A stretch of DNA of 64,000 bases from Biomphalaria glabrata (Eukaryota > Mollusca > Gastropoda > Planorbidae), in the NCBI RefSeq assembly GCF_947242115.1, contig NC_074718.1, forward strand, positions 45,734,699 to 45,798,698. Reading direction: 5' to 3'. Both the position numbers and the translations under genes were made by a program. The notes under the pieces are model-generated. The model ran no database searches, was not told where the DNA came from, and saw only the letters and a list, made by a program, of their open reading frames with translations. This document shows positions 1 to 10,455 of the stretch, one piece after another. The stretch's first letter is position 1, and each line of letters opens with the position of its first letter.

Positions 1-565
1 GTACGTTAAATATGGGGAAACTAAGTTGAAAAGTGGGTAAAGTCAGCCCTTTTCAAGGTACGTGCAGAGGAGAAAAATACCGGAACACAGCTGTAGGCTT
101 ATGCTGATGTCACAGTTGACAACATTGGTCATGACTAGCAGAACATTAACACAATACACTCTTTTGAGAATAAACTCTTTTGAGAAGAAGGAAGAGTGAA
201 TGTGTAGCGTGTTTTTTGTGTATTACGGGAAGAGATGTATGATGATATAATTATCACTTATACTATTAGAATAGCACCAAGAAGAGGTGATATATATATT
301 TATATATATTTAATGTACCATTGACGTTCTACGAATGAAAATCGGTCAACAAAAAAATAAATATCGTTTTTCATTTTCGAACAGGCTTTAAAACTATGGG
401 ATAGTAAAGATAAGATTTTTAGATTTATTGTGTGCAATACGCAATCATTGTTTACAATTCTTATTTTTGTTAGTTGGGTTGCGAAGGTCAGGTCTTATAT
501 AATATGAAAGGTGAATATTAACAAAATGCAACGGAAGATCTTTAATTGAAGAAAGTAATTTTTTT

Positions 566-818
566 TTAATGTAGGAGACGGGGTGACTGAGGGAGCGCTT
601 AGCTTCCGAGCCGGAGGTTCGGGGAGAAGACTGGGAGTTTTAATTTCGGCATGTTTAGGGCCCAGCTTTAATGGGTACCTGACACTAATTGGGAAAAGTA
701 ATGGCGGTTGGTCGTTGTGCTGGCCACATGACACCCTCGTTAACCAAGGGCCACAGAAACGGATGACCTTTACATTATCTGCCATATAGAACGCAAGGTC
801 TGAAAGGGGAATTTAACT
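566..818 (+). repeat. tRNA-derived SINE, family S2, old copy
   Basis: The head resembles a decayed tRNA promoter (A-box-like GTGACTGAGGGAG, then GGAGGTTCGGGG). The body matches the other S2 copies at 3299-3579 and 32926-33170: CCCAGCTTTAATGGGTACC, then CTGGCCACATGACACCC, ending in AAGGTCTGAAAGGGGAA. No clear target duplication was found. The 96-aa and 68-aa frames across it are chance frames in the repeat. Confidence 0.72.
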
Positions 819-2604
819 TTTTTTATGCGAAATTAAGCTAAGCAAACTTTTTTACCGAAAATCGGAAAACATGGCACTTTAAGTGGTCTAGGAGATAAGT
901 TCTAGAACCTTTGCATTAATCTCACTTATGTCACTTTTTTAAAGACTCTATATATTCCAAGCCAAATTTAGCGTAGCTTTTTGTATTTAAAAAAAATGCA
1001 TTGGTTCTGATTAGAAATTGTGTGTGTGTGACGGAATGTCCTTGAAATGATGACACGCTGAACGCCATAGGTGTTCTGTGGACGCACACACTAAACACTA
1101 GGACTAGAAAGTGTACTCAATGTAGGCCTATTTCAAGTTCAACATTGGAACCTTTACGCATTGAGAAAGTCATGTATCTAACACCGTTCAAAGGTCATTA
1201 TACCATGTCACTCGCTTAAGTACAGCTGGCATCTTACAGCGTATTTCATCATAGATACATAAGCGTATCCTAAAGAGTGCGGAGACTGTAGGAGCCTTGG
1301 CCTAATTTCTACCGTCCCACCCCATGGAAATGCACATGAACGCGGGGAATCTGTGTATCTTTATGAAAAAAAAAGTCATTTTGTGTAAATAATTATGATC
1401 CAGTTAACCACATATAAAATTACATGCATAAATCTACTTGATCTTATAAGCTTTTGTTTTATTTCTGCTGCTTCACTGCTTTTTTCTCAAATTGTAAATT
1501 GTGAGCAAATGCAGATACACATCAAAGAAAGAAATTTGACAATCATTATTGGAAAGGTGAGCTGTTTTAGAGCTTCCGCTCGATCGCACTCGCCGTCTCT
1601 GTAATGAATCAAAACTATGGTGATAGTAGACCTTACTATAGATAGATAGATACTATAGATACATTCAGAAAGTCGGATGTCACGATTCGAGTTTTTTTTT
1701 TTCCAATTACAGGATTAAACGTTGCCCTCTACTAGTCTATATACTAACATTAAAATATCTTTATTTGGTATAATTGTTAGTACTAGAAAAAGATTTTTAA
1801 CGATTTCTCAAAAGAGTTTGCACAAATATTTCTGTAACAAAAATGACTTATTGTATACTTTAAAAGAAAAAAAAACTCAATTTCTGTTACACGTACTTCA
1901 AATATAGAGCTATGTCAAATACTCTAGAGTAGGCTACTCTAGACCTATTTTAAAATGAATATAAGCCATATTTATAAACTTTTCATTCAGAAGAGCTATG
2001 TCAATCAGTAAGTAGAAACATTGTCCAAATATAAATAGTCCTACAACACCTGAATTTGTAAGGGAAAGTTAGAAATAACTTCTCAATTTCCTATTTTTGT
2101 CTATAGAACGCGTAGGTTTTTTTTTTCACAGATAAATAAATTACTGCACACATTAATTAATAATAACAATAATAACAGAGACTTTGTGTTTATACCAGTT
2201 GACATAGAAGACTATCTTTTTATTTCCTCACTTCCTGTTACGTATTCACAACAAACAATGACGCAATATACACATAGGCCTATTAGCACAACTTGTTCAG
2301 GCAAAGTGTAAAACGGCAATTGATGTTGTCAATAACATTGGTCTAAGCTTTTTTTTTTTTTTTTGAAATAATCTTTCTATTCGCCAGTGTTCTAAGCAGT
2401 TCTTTAAAGTGTAGCATTTATTTTAATTACTAGATCTAGTGTGTTGGTCGTCCTGCAACTTCAATTGTGCTGATTAAATTGTTGATACACAAGCTGTCTC
2501 TTATCTTCTTATGACGTTACTTCAAAAAAGAAGATCATTACGTCTTGTATTTTGTGTAGAATGCATTGAAAACCAAAAAAAATAAATAAATAAATAATAT
2601 GCGA
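819..2604. other. AT-rich intergenic stretch, no gene seen
   Basis: No coding or mobile-element signature is recognisable. It holds homopolymer runs, short frames under 70 codons with unbiased composition, and an AATAAATAAATAAATAA run just before the MITE at 2605. Confidence 0.5.
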
Positions 2605-2777
2605 CAGTGGCGTATCTAGGGTGGGGGAAGGATAGGGGAGAATTTGAAAATCCCCACTTGAGGGGGGCCCCCAAATGAGTGTTTTTTTACATTAAATATT
2701 ACGCAACATGCAGGGGCCCCCAAAGAGTTCAAGCCCCCTGGCCCCCAAATGATGTCAAATTCATAGCTACGCCCCTG
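2605..2777. mobile_element. hAT-type MITE, 173 bp, 8-bp target duplication
   Basis: Terminal inverted repeats are CAGTGGCGTATCTAGG on the left and, read on the other strand, CAGGGGCGTAGCTATG on the right. The element is flanked by a perfect 8-bp direct repeat ATATGCGA (2597-2604 and 2778-2785), the target length of hAT elements. The interior is G/C-run rich (GGGGGGCCCCC) and has no coding capacity. An autonomous hAT elsewhere would be needed to move it. Confidence 0.85.
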
Positions 2778-3298
2778 ATATGCGAACTTGGTTCATCAAA
2801 AGCACTTTCTTATATGTACCGGTAAGCCACAAAAAAAAAAAAAAAAAAAATTTTAAATAACAGAATTCACTGATGAATTGTACGTTAGTGGTTTGACCAA
2901 GGCTAGTAGGACTACCAACTAGGAACCACGTGACTTTAAACCGGTGAAAAGTTTCAATGTGATATTAGGTCTAGTGGTAAACAAGGTATCACTGTTATCT
3001 TGCTTTATGTTTTAAGATATTAACCTAATTCAAGACGCTCAAATAACCCTAAAAAAAAAAAGAAGCAGAATGTTGAAATAACGTATTCATCTATCAATCC
3101 AAATACAAAAGCTTTACTCGTCATGACATTGGGATTGTATAATCACACATGTGTTAAATATGCCAAAAGAACGAAAAGTTTTGTTAAAGGGGGGTGTGGG
3201 GGGGGAAGTGGGCCTAGATCAAGTGAGGAAGAATAAGGAATGTTTGACAAAAACTGATTCGACTTGTATGCTAACTGCGAACTGTTTAACTGCGAAAG

Positions 3299-3579
3299 TA
3301 AAGTAAAAGTAAAGTTCCCCTTTCAGACCTTGTGGTCTATAGGGCAGATGATGTAAAGGTTATCTGTGTCTGAGGCCTACGGTTTACGAGGGTGTCATGT
3401 GGCCAGCACAACGACCAACCGCCTTTACGTTTCTCCAACTAACGTTAGGTACCCATTAGACCTGGGTGGACTCAGAGACGCCCGAAGATCCTGAATTTAA
3501 AAATCCCAGTCTTCACCAGGATTCGAACCCCGAAACCCCTGTTCGGTAGCCAAGCGCTTTACCGCTCAGCCACCTCCCC
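3299..3579 (-). repeat. tRNA-derived SINE, family S2, with 12-bp target duplication
   Basis: On the minus strand the head reads GGTGGCTGAGCGGTAAAGCG (A-box type) and then GGGGTTCGAATCCTGG (B-box type), as in a tRNA-like RNA polymerase III promoter. The unrelated tail ends in AGACCACAAGGTCTGAAAGG. A perfect 12-bp direct repeat TAACTGCGAAAG flanks it (3287-3298 and 3580-3591), so this is a complete retrotransposed copy. The tRNA-like fold alone does not make it a tRNA gene. Confidence 0.87.
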
Positions 3580-4149
3580 TAACTGCGAAAGGAATCAGAC
3601 AATACAATGATGTAGACTTGAATTTTACTTTTGATCACCATGTAAAATTCAAACAACGATTGTTATTGGAGTGTAGGATATGTGCGTATTTTTTTTTCTG
3701 ATATAACCACGAGGAAAAAGGGGAGCAGATTTTTTTTTTCTAATTGTGTAAGCAGAAGAGATTCTCATTCAATCTTGAGGTTGTCGGGCGTGAATCAAAC
3801 GAATAACAAGAAAATATATATATAAAAAAAAGCTTGTCATAAAAAAGGGGGGTATCCGTGTGAATATTACCGTGATCGCTGGTTTCGTCACGTAAAATAA
3901 ATACGTGTCAAATTTCAGTTTGATTTGAGATTGGATGTGGAAAAAATAACGTGTACAAACTTTTTTTTCCCCACATAGACAGATAGAGTTGATACAGGCT
4001 TTGTAAGAAGGACTGGTGCGAAAGTTGAAGATGAGACTAACCAGAAACAGAAAAGACTTCTATTTGTCGTGAGCTAGATTTGGTTAAACTAAGAATTTCA
4101 TTTGTTACTTCACATTTGAAACGAGTATTCACTTATAGAGTATTCACAA

Positions 4150-4450
4150 TAGAGTAACATCATCACTACATTTTGAGACACTTCAGAACAGAAGACTAGA
4201 AAGCAAACAAGCAGGGACTTGGCAGAATTTAAGTCATTGGTTAATATGCATGACTAAATGCATGACGCGTAGGACGTAATCATCTTCTTTTTTGAAGTAA
4301 CGTCAGTATTATATAAGATAAGATAAGCAATAATAGCGTACATGAAAAGAATCTGAACCATAATTACAAATACAAAACACAACTTAATACAATTCTCACA
4401 CAGACACAGGGATTGAAGTAACGTCTGTATCATATAAGATAAGATTTCTT
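4150..4450 (+). mobile_element. LINE-A 3'-tail copies, two degenerate pieces
   Basis: Positions 4207-4332 match the end of the LINE-A copy at 4851-5862 almost base for base, from the last codons (…[12 protein letters not shown]) through GACGCGTAGGACGTAATCAT to the terminal ATAAGATAAGATAAG repeat. A second, shorter tail ends at about 4445 (GAAGTAACGTCTGTATCATA). Upstream of 4207 the similarity is patchy. Confidence 0.75.
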
Positions 4451-4491
4451 TTTCCATTTGCTGGGACAAATTCGAACAAGTGCTTTCTCTA

Positions 4492-4850
4492 CCCTTGTGC
4501 CATTAAAAGCTTCGGGCTGAAGTGCCTGAATCAGCAAGGAAACTAACTCTCGAATCTAATTAACATGCATGACTAGATCTAATAGATTAACATACGTATG
4601 TGCCTAATTTTCTTCTACTTTGAAGGAACGTCTGTACTTTATAAGATAAGAGAATTACTTCTTGTTACCCCGTTCAATATTGTGATGCATAGTGCCTACT
4701 ACCCTTGTGCCATTATAGCTTCGGGCTGAAGTGCCTGAATCAGCAAGGAAACTAACTCTCGAATCTAATTAACATGCATGACTAGATCTAATAGATTAAC
4801 ATACGTATGGGCCCAATTATCTTATACTTTGAAGGAACGTCTGTACTTTA
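4492..4850 (+). mobile_element. Tandemly duplicated LINE-A tail, 207-bp unit
   Basis: A unit starting ACCCTTGTGCCATTA occurs at 4492 and again at 4699. It contains a LINE-A-type tail (AACATGCATGACTAGATC …, CTTCTACTTTGAAGGAACGTC) and a trailing segment (GAATTACTTCTTGTTACCCC …). The second unit is interrupted at 4850 by a younger LINE-A insertion and resumes at 5863-5931. Confidence 0.8.
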
Positions 4851-5862
4851 ATAATAAATGGCTCTAAATCAACACCGATAACAGTAAACTCAGGTGTACC
4901 TCAAGGTACAGTCTTGGGTCCACTACTATTTTTAATTTACATAAATGATTTACCAAATTGCATTAGTTCAGGAACAAAAGTCAGATTATTTGCAGACGAT
5001 TGCATAATATATAGAACAATAAAAACAACACAAGACACAGATATTTTACAAAGAGAATTAGATGAATTACAGAAATGGGAATCAAATTGGAGCATGTCTT
5101 TCCACCCAGAAAAATGTCAGTTGTTAAGAGTAACAAAAAAAACTAAAACAAATTAATTCCACTTATCTTATTCATGGCAAACCAGTATCACAGACTAAAA
5201 ACGCAAAATACCTAGGTGTTATAATAAATGAAAAACTATCATGGAATCCACATATTGATGAAACTACAAAAAAATCAAACAAAGCATTAGGATTTATTAA
5301 AAGAAATTTCTATAAATCAAATAAGAACATAAAACTAAAATGTTACTTAACCTTGGTTAGGCCAATAATAGAATATGCATCCTCCGTTTGGGACCCCTCA
5401 ACTCAAGAAAACATTAAGAAACTGGAACAGACACAAAATAGAGCAGTGAGATTCATAACAAACGAATATTCACATTTGACTAGAGTAACACCTTTAGTAA
5501 AATCACTAAATTTAGAAAGCCTTCAGGACAGAAGGCTCAAAAGTAAAGTAGCAATCATACATAAAACACTGAACCATAATCTTCAAATACAAAAACAAAA
5601 TTTAATAAAATACTCTGAAAGACACAAAGATAAAGGCACATTCCTCGTCCCATATGCTAGGACAAATTTGTACAAATACTCCTTCTTCCCTAGTGCTATT
5701 AGAGCATGGAATGGGTTGCCTGAGCTAGCCAGGAAAACCAGTGACTTGGCAGAATTTAAGTCATTGGTTAATATGCATGACTAAATGCATGACGCGTAGG
5801 ACGTAATCATCTTCTTTTTTGAAGTAACGTCTGTATTATAGGCCTATAAGATAAGAAGAAGA
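4851..5862 (+). mobile_element. LINE-A, 5'-truncated non-LTR retrotransposon (RT and C-terminus)
   Basis: It encodes the second half of a reverse transcriptase: SGVPQGTVLGPLLFLIYIN, the catalytic FADD motif (RLFADDCIIYR), then the thumb and a C-terminal domain (EYASSVWDPSTQENIKKLEQ … [20 protein letters not shown]). One frame covers about 4851-5156 and another 5353-5784, so a frameshift separates RT from the C-terminal part. The 3' tail is GACGCGTAGGACGTAATCAT followed by an ATAAG-type repeat. A 7-bp repeat TACTTTA flanks it (4844-4850 and 5863-5869). The motif style fits the Jockey/CR1/L2 group; the clade is not settled without a tree. It sits inside an older tail of its own family. Confidence 0.85.
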
Positions 5863-5930
5863 TACTTTATAAGATAAGAGAATTACTTCTTGTTACCCCG
5901 TTCAATATTGTGATGCATAGTGCCTACTAT

Positions 5931-6497
5931 ATCTAACATCTTTCTACTTCTTTAATTTGATGGTAAATAAATACTAGATCTAGCTTATATCTGTCTTAAT
6001 CTTATACAATTGTTCTGCATCGTATTTTTTAAATGAAGAAAGTTTGCATTTATATTTTGTTTTATTACACTTAATCCAATTAGGCCTACCAATAAAATGT
6101 TTGTAATTTAAACAGTAAAGATTTTTTGGACACGTTAGCCTCCTATAGCCAGCCGCCTACGCCCCTAGTAGTTGCAATACCCTGATTCCATTGACATAGA
6201 AAAACAAATAATGTATTCTAGTTACTGTGCGTGGTTGACCGCTAGTGATCTTTCTGCACGCAAACACGTCATGTTTCTTGAAGGTCACTGAACATAATGT
6301 AATTTCCTTTAACTTGCACTATATAGATCTAGATCTTATCATTGTTTTAAGTGGGTTTTTGCGGAAGATAAGCTGATTAGATGCTGCATCTTGAAAAAAA
6401 AAACAACGAACCTGCGGGCACATTTTGTCATCACATTAGTTATGTTGTGAGTGGAATAGTAATTGCAACCATCAGCGGCGTTACCATTTACCGTCAT
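5931..6497. other. Intergenic, nothing recognised
   Basis: AT-rich sequence with no coding signal. A short CGCCTACGCCCCTAG stretch near 6150 resembles a hAT-type terminus, but no partner end was found. Confidence 0.4.
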
Positions 6498-6675
6498 GGA
6501 TGGCTGCCTGGTCGTGCGGTTTGCGCGCTGGACTGTCGGATTTATCCAAGGTCTCGGGTTCAAACCCTGCCCGCTCCAATCCCCCGTCGTCTTGCGGGAG
6601 GCTTGGACTAGGAAGTAAACTATCTTCAACTCTGAAGGGACACCCGAAACATGTAAATATTTTACAAACAAAACA
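6498..6675 (+). repeat. tRNA-derived SINE, family S1
   Basis: The head is TGGCTGCCTGGTCGTGCGG (A-box type), followed by GGGTTCAAACCC (B-box type). The body CCGTCGTCTTGCGGGAGGC and the 3' segment CTTCAACTCTGAAGGGACAC, then CATGTAAATATTTTACAAAC, match the copy at 9648-9825. The 76-aa and 91-aa frames across it are chance frames. Confidence 0.85.
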
Positions 6676-7220
6676 TCAGTGTGTCACTCGTTACGTAATT
6701 TTAAGTAACGTTTTTTTTTTTGACCTCAATCATAAAATGAATGGTCACGTGATCTTCATGTTTGATTTGAATTAGGTCATAAGTTGTATAGAAATATAAG
6801 GAAACCCTCTGAGTCAATGGTGTTTGTTTGCGATTGGTGAATGAGGTCACGTGTTATTTGGTATGACACAGCATACGATTGGCGTGCGATTATATTACTT
6901 GCAAATGTGCGTTACGTCTTTGAGTACTTCCGGTATTTAGTTGTGTTTCTTATTTTCTAGGTCTAAGACATATTTAATTAGATACTACTTTCTCCTAAAC
7001 TCCTTTACTTCCTACTTTCATTCTCCTGAAAAAACTGTGTCACTGTAATGATATGCTCTTTAAATGCTTAACTGTATTGTACATGTTGGAATCAAGTTGG
7101 AGTAATTTCTGACACAGAATGGAAAACTAACCAACAATGTCCTTTTCCTTTTCAGAAAAGTCCTCCGCGTTCATGGCAACAAAAAAGACCGTTACTTGTG
7201 CCACCACTCGCTTATATTAA

Positions 7221-7445
7221 ATCTTATCTTATCTTATATAATACAGACGTTACTTCAAAAAAGAAGATGATTACGTCCTACGCGTCATGCATCTAGTCAT
7301 GCATGTTAACCAATGACTTAAATCCTGCCAAGTCACTGGTTTTCCTGGCTAGCTCAGGCAACCCATTCCATGCTCTAATAGCACTAGGGAAGAAGGAGTA
7401 TTTGTACAAATTTGTCCTAGCATATGGAACGAGGAATGTGCCTTA
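7221..7445 (-). mobile_element. LINE-A 3' fragment
   Basis: Reverse complement of the last 70 or so codons plus tail of LINE-A. It starts with the terminal ATAAGATAAGAT repeat (read on the minus strand), passes ACGCGTAGGACGTAATCATC, and runs up through the [13 protein letters not shown] and LVPYARTNLYK-coding region to about 7445. It is truncated at its 5' end. Confidence 0.85.
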
Positions 7446-7454
7446 TAGAAACAG

Positions 7455-7510
7455 GCGGCCTTAACATCATCTGCCCCATAGATCGCAAGGTCTGAAAGGG
7501 GAAACATTAC
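7455..7510 (+). repeat. SINE S2, 3' fragment
   Basis: A short piece matching only the S2 tail (ATCATCTGCCCCATAGATCG … AAGGTCTGAAAGGGGAAAC). It lies directly beside the truncated end of the LINE-A fragment. Confidence 0.65.
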
Positions 7511-7659
7511 TATACTTATAGTTTTAATATGCGTCTCGCTTGTAGGAGTTGATTACAAGCTATTCTATAGAAGAAAAGTAGGTCTATATAATCCACGATA
7601 GGCGCCCATCAACCGATATAGTTTTAAAACATAAACATATGTGTTTATTGCATTCATAT

Positions 7660-8127
7660 TGTTACGTCTCTCCTACTACTATCCAGACTCTCTTCAAACT
7701 GCACCACACGACACAACGAACTTAAAGAACCTCACAACTCAGGGCTCCAAAGTGTCAGTCAGTTTAATTTCAAATACATCGCAATTGGCAACAACATTAA
7801 CACTGTCTTTACAAAAACCTCCGCATGACTTCACACACCGTGCTGGTTCTCGCCTCGTCTTGGCCACATAGCGAGGTAACGTGAAGTGATTCTAACGCAC
7901 TCGCTCTTATATAGTGTCTCTACTGGCCTCGAACCTTCTTGACCACTCCAGTTGATCACTTTCGCCGTGACTTGCGTGCGTAATATTTACGACACTGGTC
8001 CTTGCCGGCCGAACTGGCGTGTACTGTCACTTTTCTCGGTTGACCGCTCGTCCTGCGCTGGACTGTGGCGATTTGGGTAGGCTAAAAACACACAGCACTA
8101 CCCCCATCACCACCACTGTTTACAACA
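7660..8127 (-). mobile_element. Candidate solo LTR (fossil), about 468 bp
   Basis: The segment begins TGTTACGTCTCTC and ends TTTACAACA, giving TG…CA ends, with a 4-bp repeat ATAT on each side (7656-7659 and 8128-8131). On the minus strand a TATA-like CTATATAAGAGCG lies near 7900-7915. A related segment with the same ends is at 13709-14137. No internal retroviral-type coding region is present, so a solo LTR is the best reading; a non-autonomous DNA element is the alternative. Confidence 0.5.
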
Positions 8128-8676
8128 ATATATAAAAACACTTACTCTTGACTAAAACGTATTTAAAGATATATTCTAATCTGAACTGAAGGCTAAACAT
8201 GAAAACTCTCAGTGTAAATATTTATAATTAGCTTGGATAATTGAATTGCAGAGCTGTTTTTTTTTTTTTTCAATTTAACTTTTGTTACCGAACTGTAAAA
8301 TAAATTTTGTTATGTTGGATTGGGATACAGTCTAGACTTAGGAAAAAGTAGATTTGATTGGGACATAGTCTTCATTTGGTTAGAGAAAGTCTGCAGTTTG
8401 ACAGAAGGAACTTTTTAAAAATAACTTTCATCCATCTTGACCTTGACCACAATCATCAGCAGTCCATGGCCTTGAACACACTTTTCAGCCATCTGTGATT
8501 TTGACCACACACATCAGCAATGCAAAAAAAAAATATTTTTTTTAATTGAAATCTTGACCTTTCAGAGTGGTTCTCGGTTGGCGGGCACTAAATTAATTTC
8601 ATTCTAATGTCACTAAGAAATGACAGGACACCAGACTTAACTTCATTAACTAGTCCTAGACAGGCATGGTATAGGG

Positions 8677-8870
8677 CAGGGGTTCTCAACCTGTGGGTCG
8701 CGACCCCCTTGGGGGTCGATTGACGATTTGCCAGGGGTCGCCTAAGACCATCGAAAATATGGATTGTTATTGTCTATTCTTCTAGTGCTGTGTGTGTGTG
8801 TGGGGGGGGTCGAGGCAGAGTGGGGGATTGTAAAAAGGGGTCGCCGAGCATAAAAGGTTGAGAACCGCTG
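8677..8870. mobile_element. hAT-type MITE, 194 bp, 8-bp target duplication
   Basis: The left end CAGGGGTTCTCAACC and right end (minus strand) CAGCGGTTCTCAACC form a 14/15 inverted repeat, the well-known terminus of hAT-Charlie-like elements. A perfect 8-bp direct repeat GTATAGGG flanks it (8669-8676 and 8871-8878). The interior contains GGGTCGCGACCCC and a GT run, and no coding region. Confidence 0.9.
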
Positions 8871-9149
8871 GTATAGGGCATATATATGCTCACGTGATTT
8901 AAGAGTACATAATTACATATTGACATACATAAATCACGTCTTTCATAAATAAAGTATCATATACTTTTTGCAGATAATGCCCCATCAAGTTTTTAGTTTG
9001 CAAATTCATTTTCCTCTACGCTAAGTCTAAGCTTTTAGTCGTTTCGAGAGAGCTGTAACAGACTTGTTTTGTTATTGGCAACGTTGAGACCTTTTATCAC
9101 GTGACAGTACCAACAACGCCACCATGAATGAGCCTTGTTATTATTGAGA

Positions 9150-9575
9150 TCATGCATCCATTTATGGCAAGTCACTGTATAGACAAAACCATGCATCCAT
9201 ATTATGGAAAAACAAGCCTCGATATAGATAGGACAATGCATCAGTTATGGACTGTGCATATAGGACCTTACATCCATTATAGAAAGACAAGCTACGATAC
9301 AGATTGGACAATTCATCAATTTTGAACAAACTACGATATACACAGGACACTGCATTAATTATAAACCAGCAAAGTATATAGGACCTTACATACATTATAG
9401 AAAGCCAGGCCACGATGTAAAAGCCAAGCCACGATGTAGATAGGACCTTACATTCATTATAGAAAGCCAGGCCACGATGTAGATAGGACCTTACATTCAT
9501 TATAGAAAGCCAGGCCACGATGTAGATAGGACCTTACATTCATTATAGAAAGCCAAGCCACGATGTATATAGGAC
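9150..9575. repeat. Minisatellite, about 43-bp unit
   Basis: The right half holds four to five near-identical units containing GACCTTACATTCATTATAGA and GCCAGGCCACGATGTAGATA. Further left (9150-9350) more diverged relatives occur, such as GACAAGCTACGATACAGATT. Divergence falls from left to right, so the right end was amplified most recently. The overlapping 118-aa minus-strand frame is the repeat translated, not a gene. Confidence 0.85.
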
Positions 9576-9647
9576 AAAGTCAGATAGCCGCTCCACATTT
9601 CTTAGTGACATTAGAGCCTGAATCAGCTAGCAAATATAATGATTGTG

Positions 9648-9825
9648 TGGCTGCCTGGTCGTGCGGTTTGCGCGCTGGACTGTCGTTCAGATTTATCGAT
9701 GGTCCAGGGTTCAAACCCTGCCCGCTCCCATTCCCCGTCGTCCTGCGGGAGGTTTGGACTAGGAAGTAATTAGCTTCAACTTTGAAGGAACATCGGAAAC
9801 ATGTAAAAATTTTTTACAAACAATG
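9648..9825 (+). repeat. tRNA-derived SINE, family S1
   Basis: TGGCTGCCTGGTCGTGCGG (A-box type) and GGGTTCAAACCC (B-box type), then the S1 body with CCGTCGTCCTGCGGGAGG. The 3' part is CTTCAACTTTGAAGGAAC (9774-9791), then CATGTAAAAATTTTTTACAA. It lies directly between two minisatellites. Confidence 0.87.
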
Positions 9826-9829
9826 ATTT

Positions 9830-10395
9830 AGCACGACTAGATTAACACATGAACACCAGGATACGACTAGATTAACACATGAACACCAGGATACGACTAG
9901 ATAAACACATGGACACCAGGATACGACTAGATTAACACATGGACACCAGGAAATGACTAGATAAACACATGGACACCAGGACACGACTAGATAAACACAT
10001 GGACACCAGGACACGACTAGATTAACACATGAACACCAGGACACGACTAGATTAACACATGAACACCAGGACACGACTAGATTAACACATGAACACCAGG
10101 ACACGACTAGATTAACACATGAACACCAGGACACGACTAGATTAACACATGAACACCAGGACACGACTAGATTAACACATGAACACCAGGACACGACTAG
10201 ATTAACACATGAACACCAGGACACGACTAGATTAACACATGAACACCAGGACACGACTAAATTAACACATGAACACCAGGACACGACTAGATTAGCACAT
10301 GGACACCAGGACACGACTATATTAACACATGGACACCAGGACATGACTAGATTAACCCATGGACACCAAGACACGACTAGATTAACGCATGGACA
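9830..10395. repeat. 30-bp minisatellite inside a LINE-A tail, about 19 units
   Basis: An exact 30-bp period with unit ACGACTAGATTAACACATG[A/G]ACACCAGG and few substitutions, most uniform at 10020-10260. The array runs directly into a LINE-A 3' tail (CATGCGTAGGACGTAATAAT). The unit resembles the tail's own CATGACTAGATTAACACAT segment seen at 53152. It has no spacers, so it is not CRISPR-like. A 186-codon minus-strand frame (VVSWCSCVNL repeats) exists only because 30 is divisible by 3. Confidence 0.92.
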
Positions 10396-10455
10396 TGCGT
10401 AGGACGTAATAATCTTCTTTTTTTTGAAGGACCTTCTGTAATTTATAAGATTCTA
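10396..10455 (+). mobile_element. LINE-A 3' tail following the 30-bp array
   Basis: CATGCGTAGGACGTAATAAT, then CTTC, a T-run and GAAGGACCTTCTGTA, matching the last 60 bases of LINE-A. It anchors the minisatellite within a LINE tail. Confidence 0.8.

Noticed and set aside
9814-10374. 186-codon minus-strand frame of VVSWCSCVNL repeats, like a repeat protein
   Set aside because: The 30-bp minisatellite unit is a multiple of 3, so one frame stays open by arithmetic. There is no non-repeat domain or start context.
9830-10395. CRISPR-like array of 30-bp repeats
   Set aside because: Units abut with no spacers, lie in an animal genome and have no cas genes nearby.
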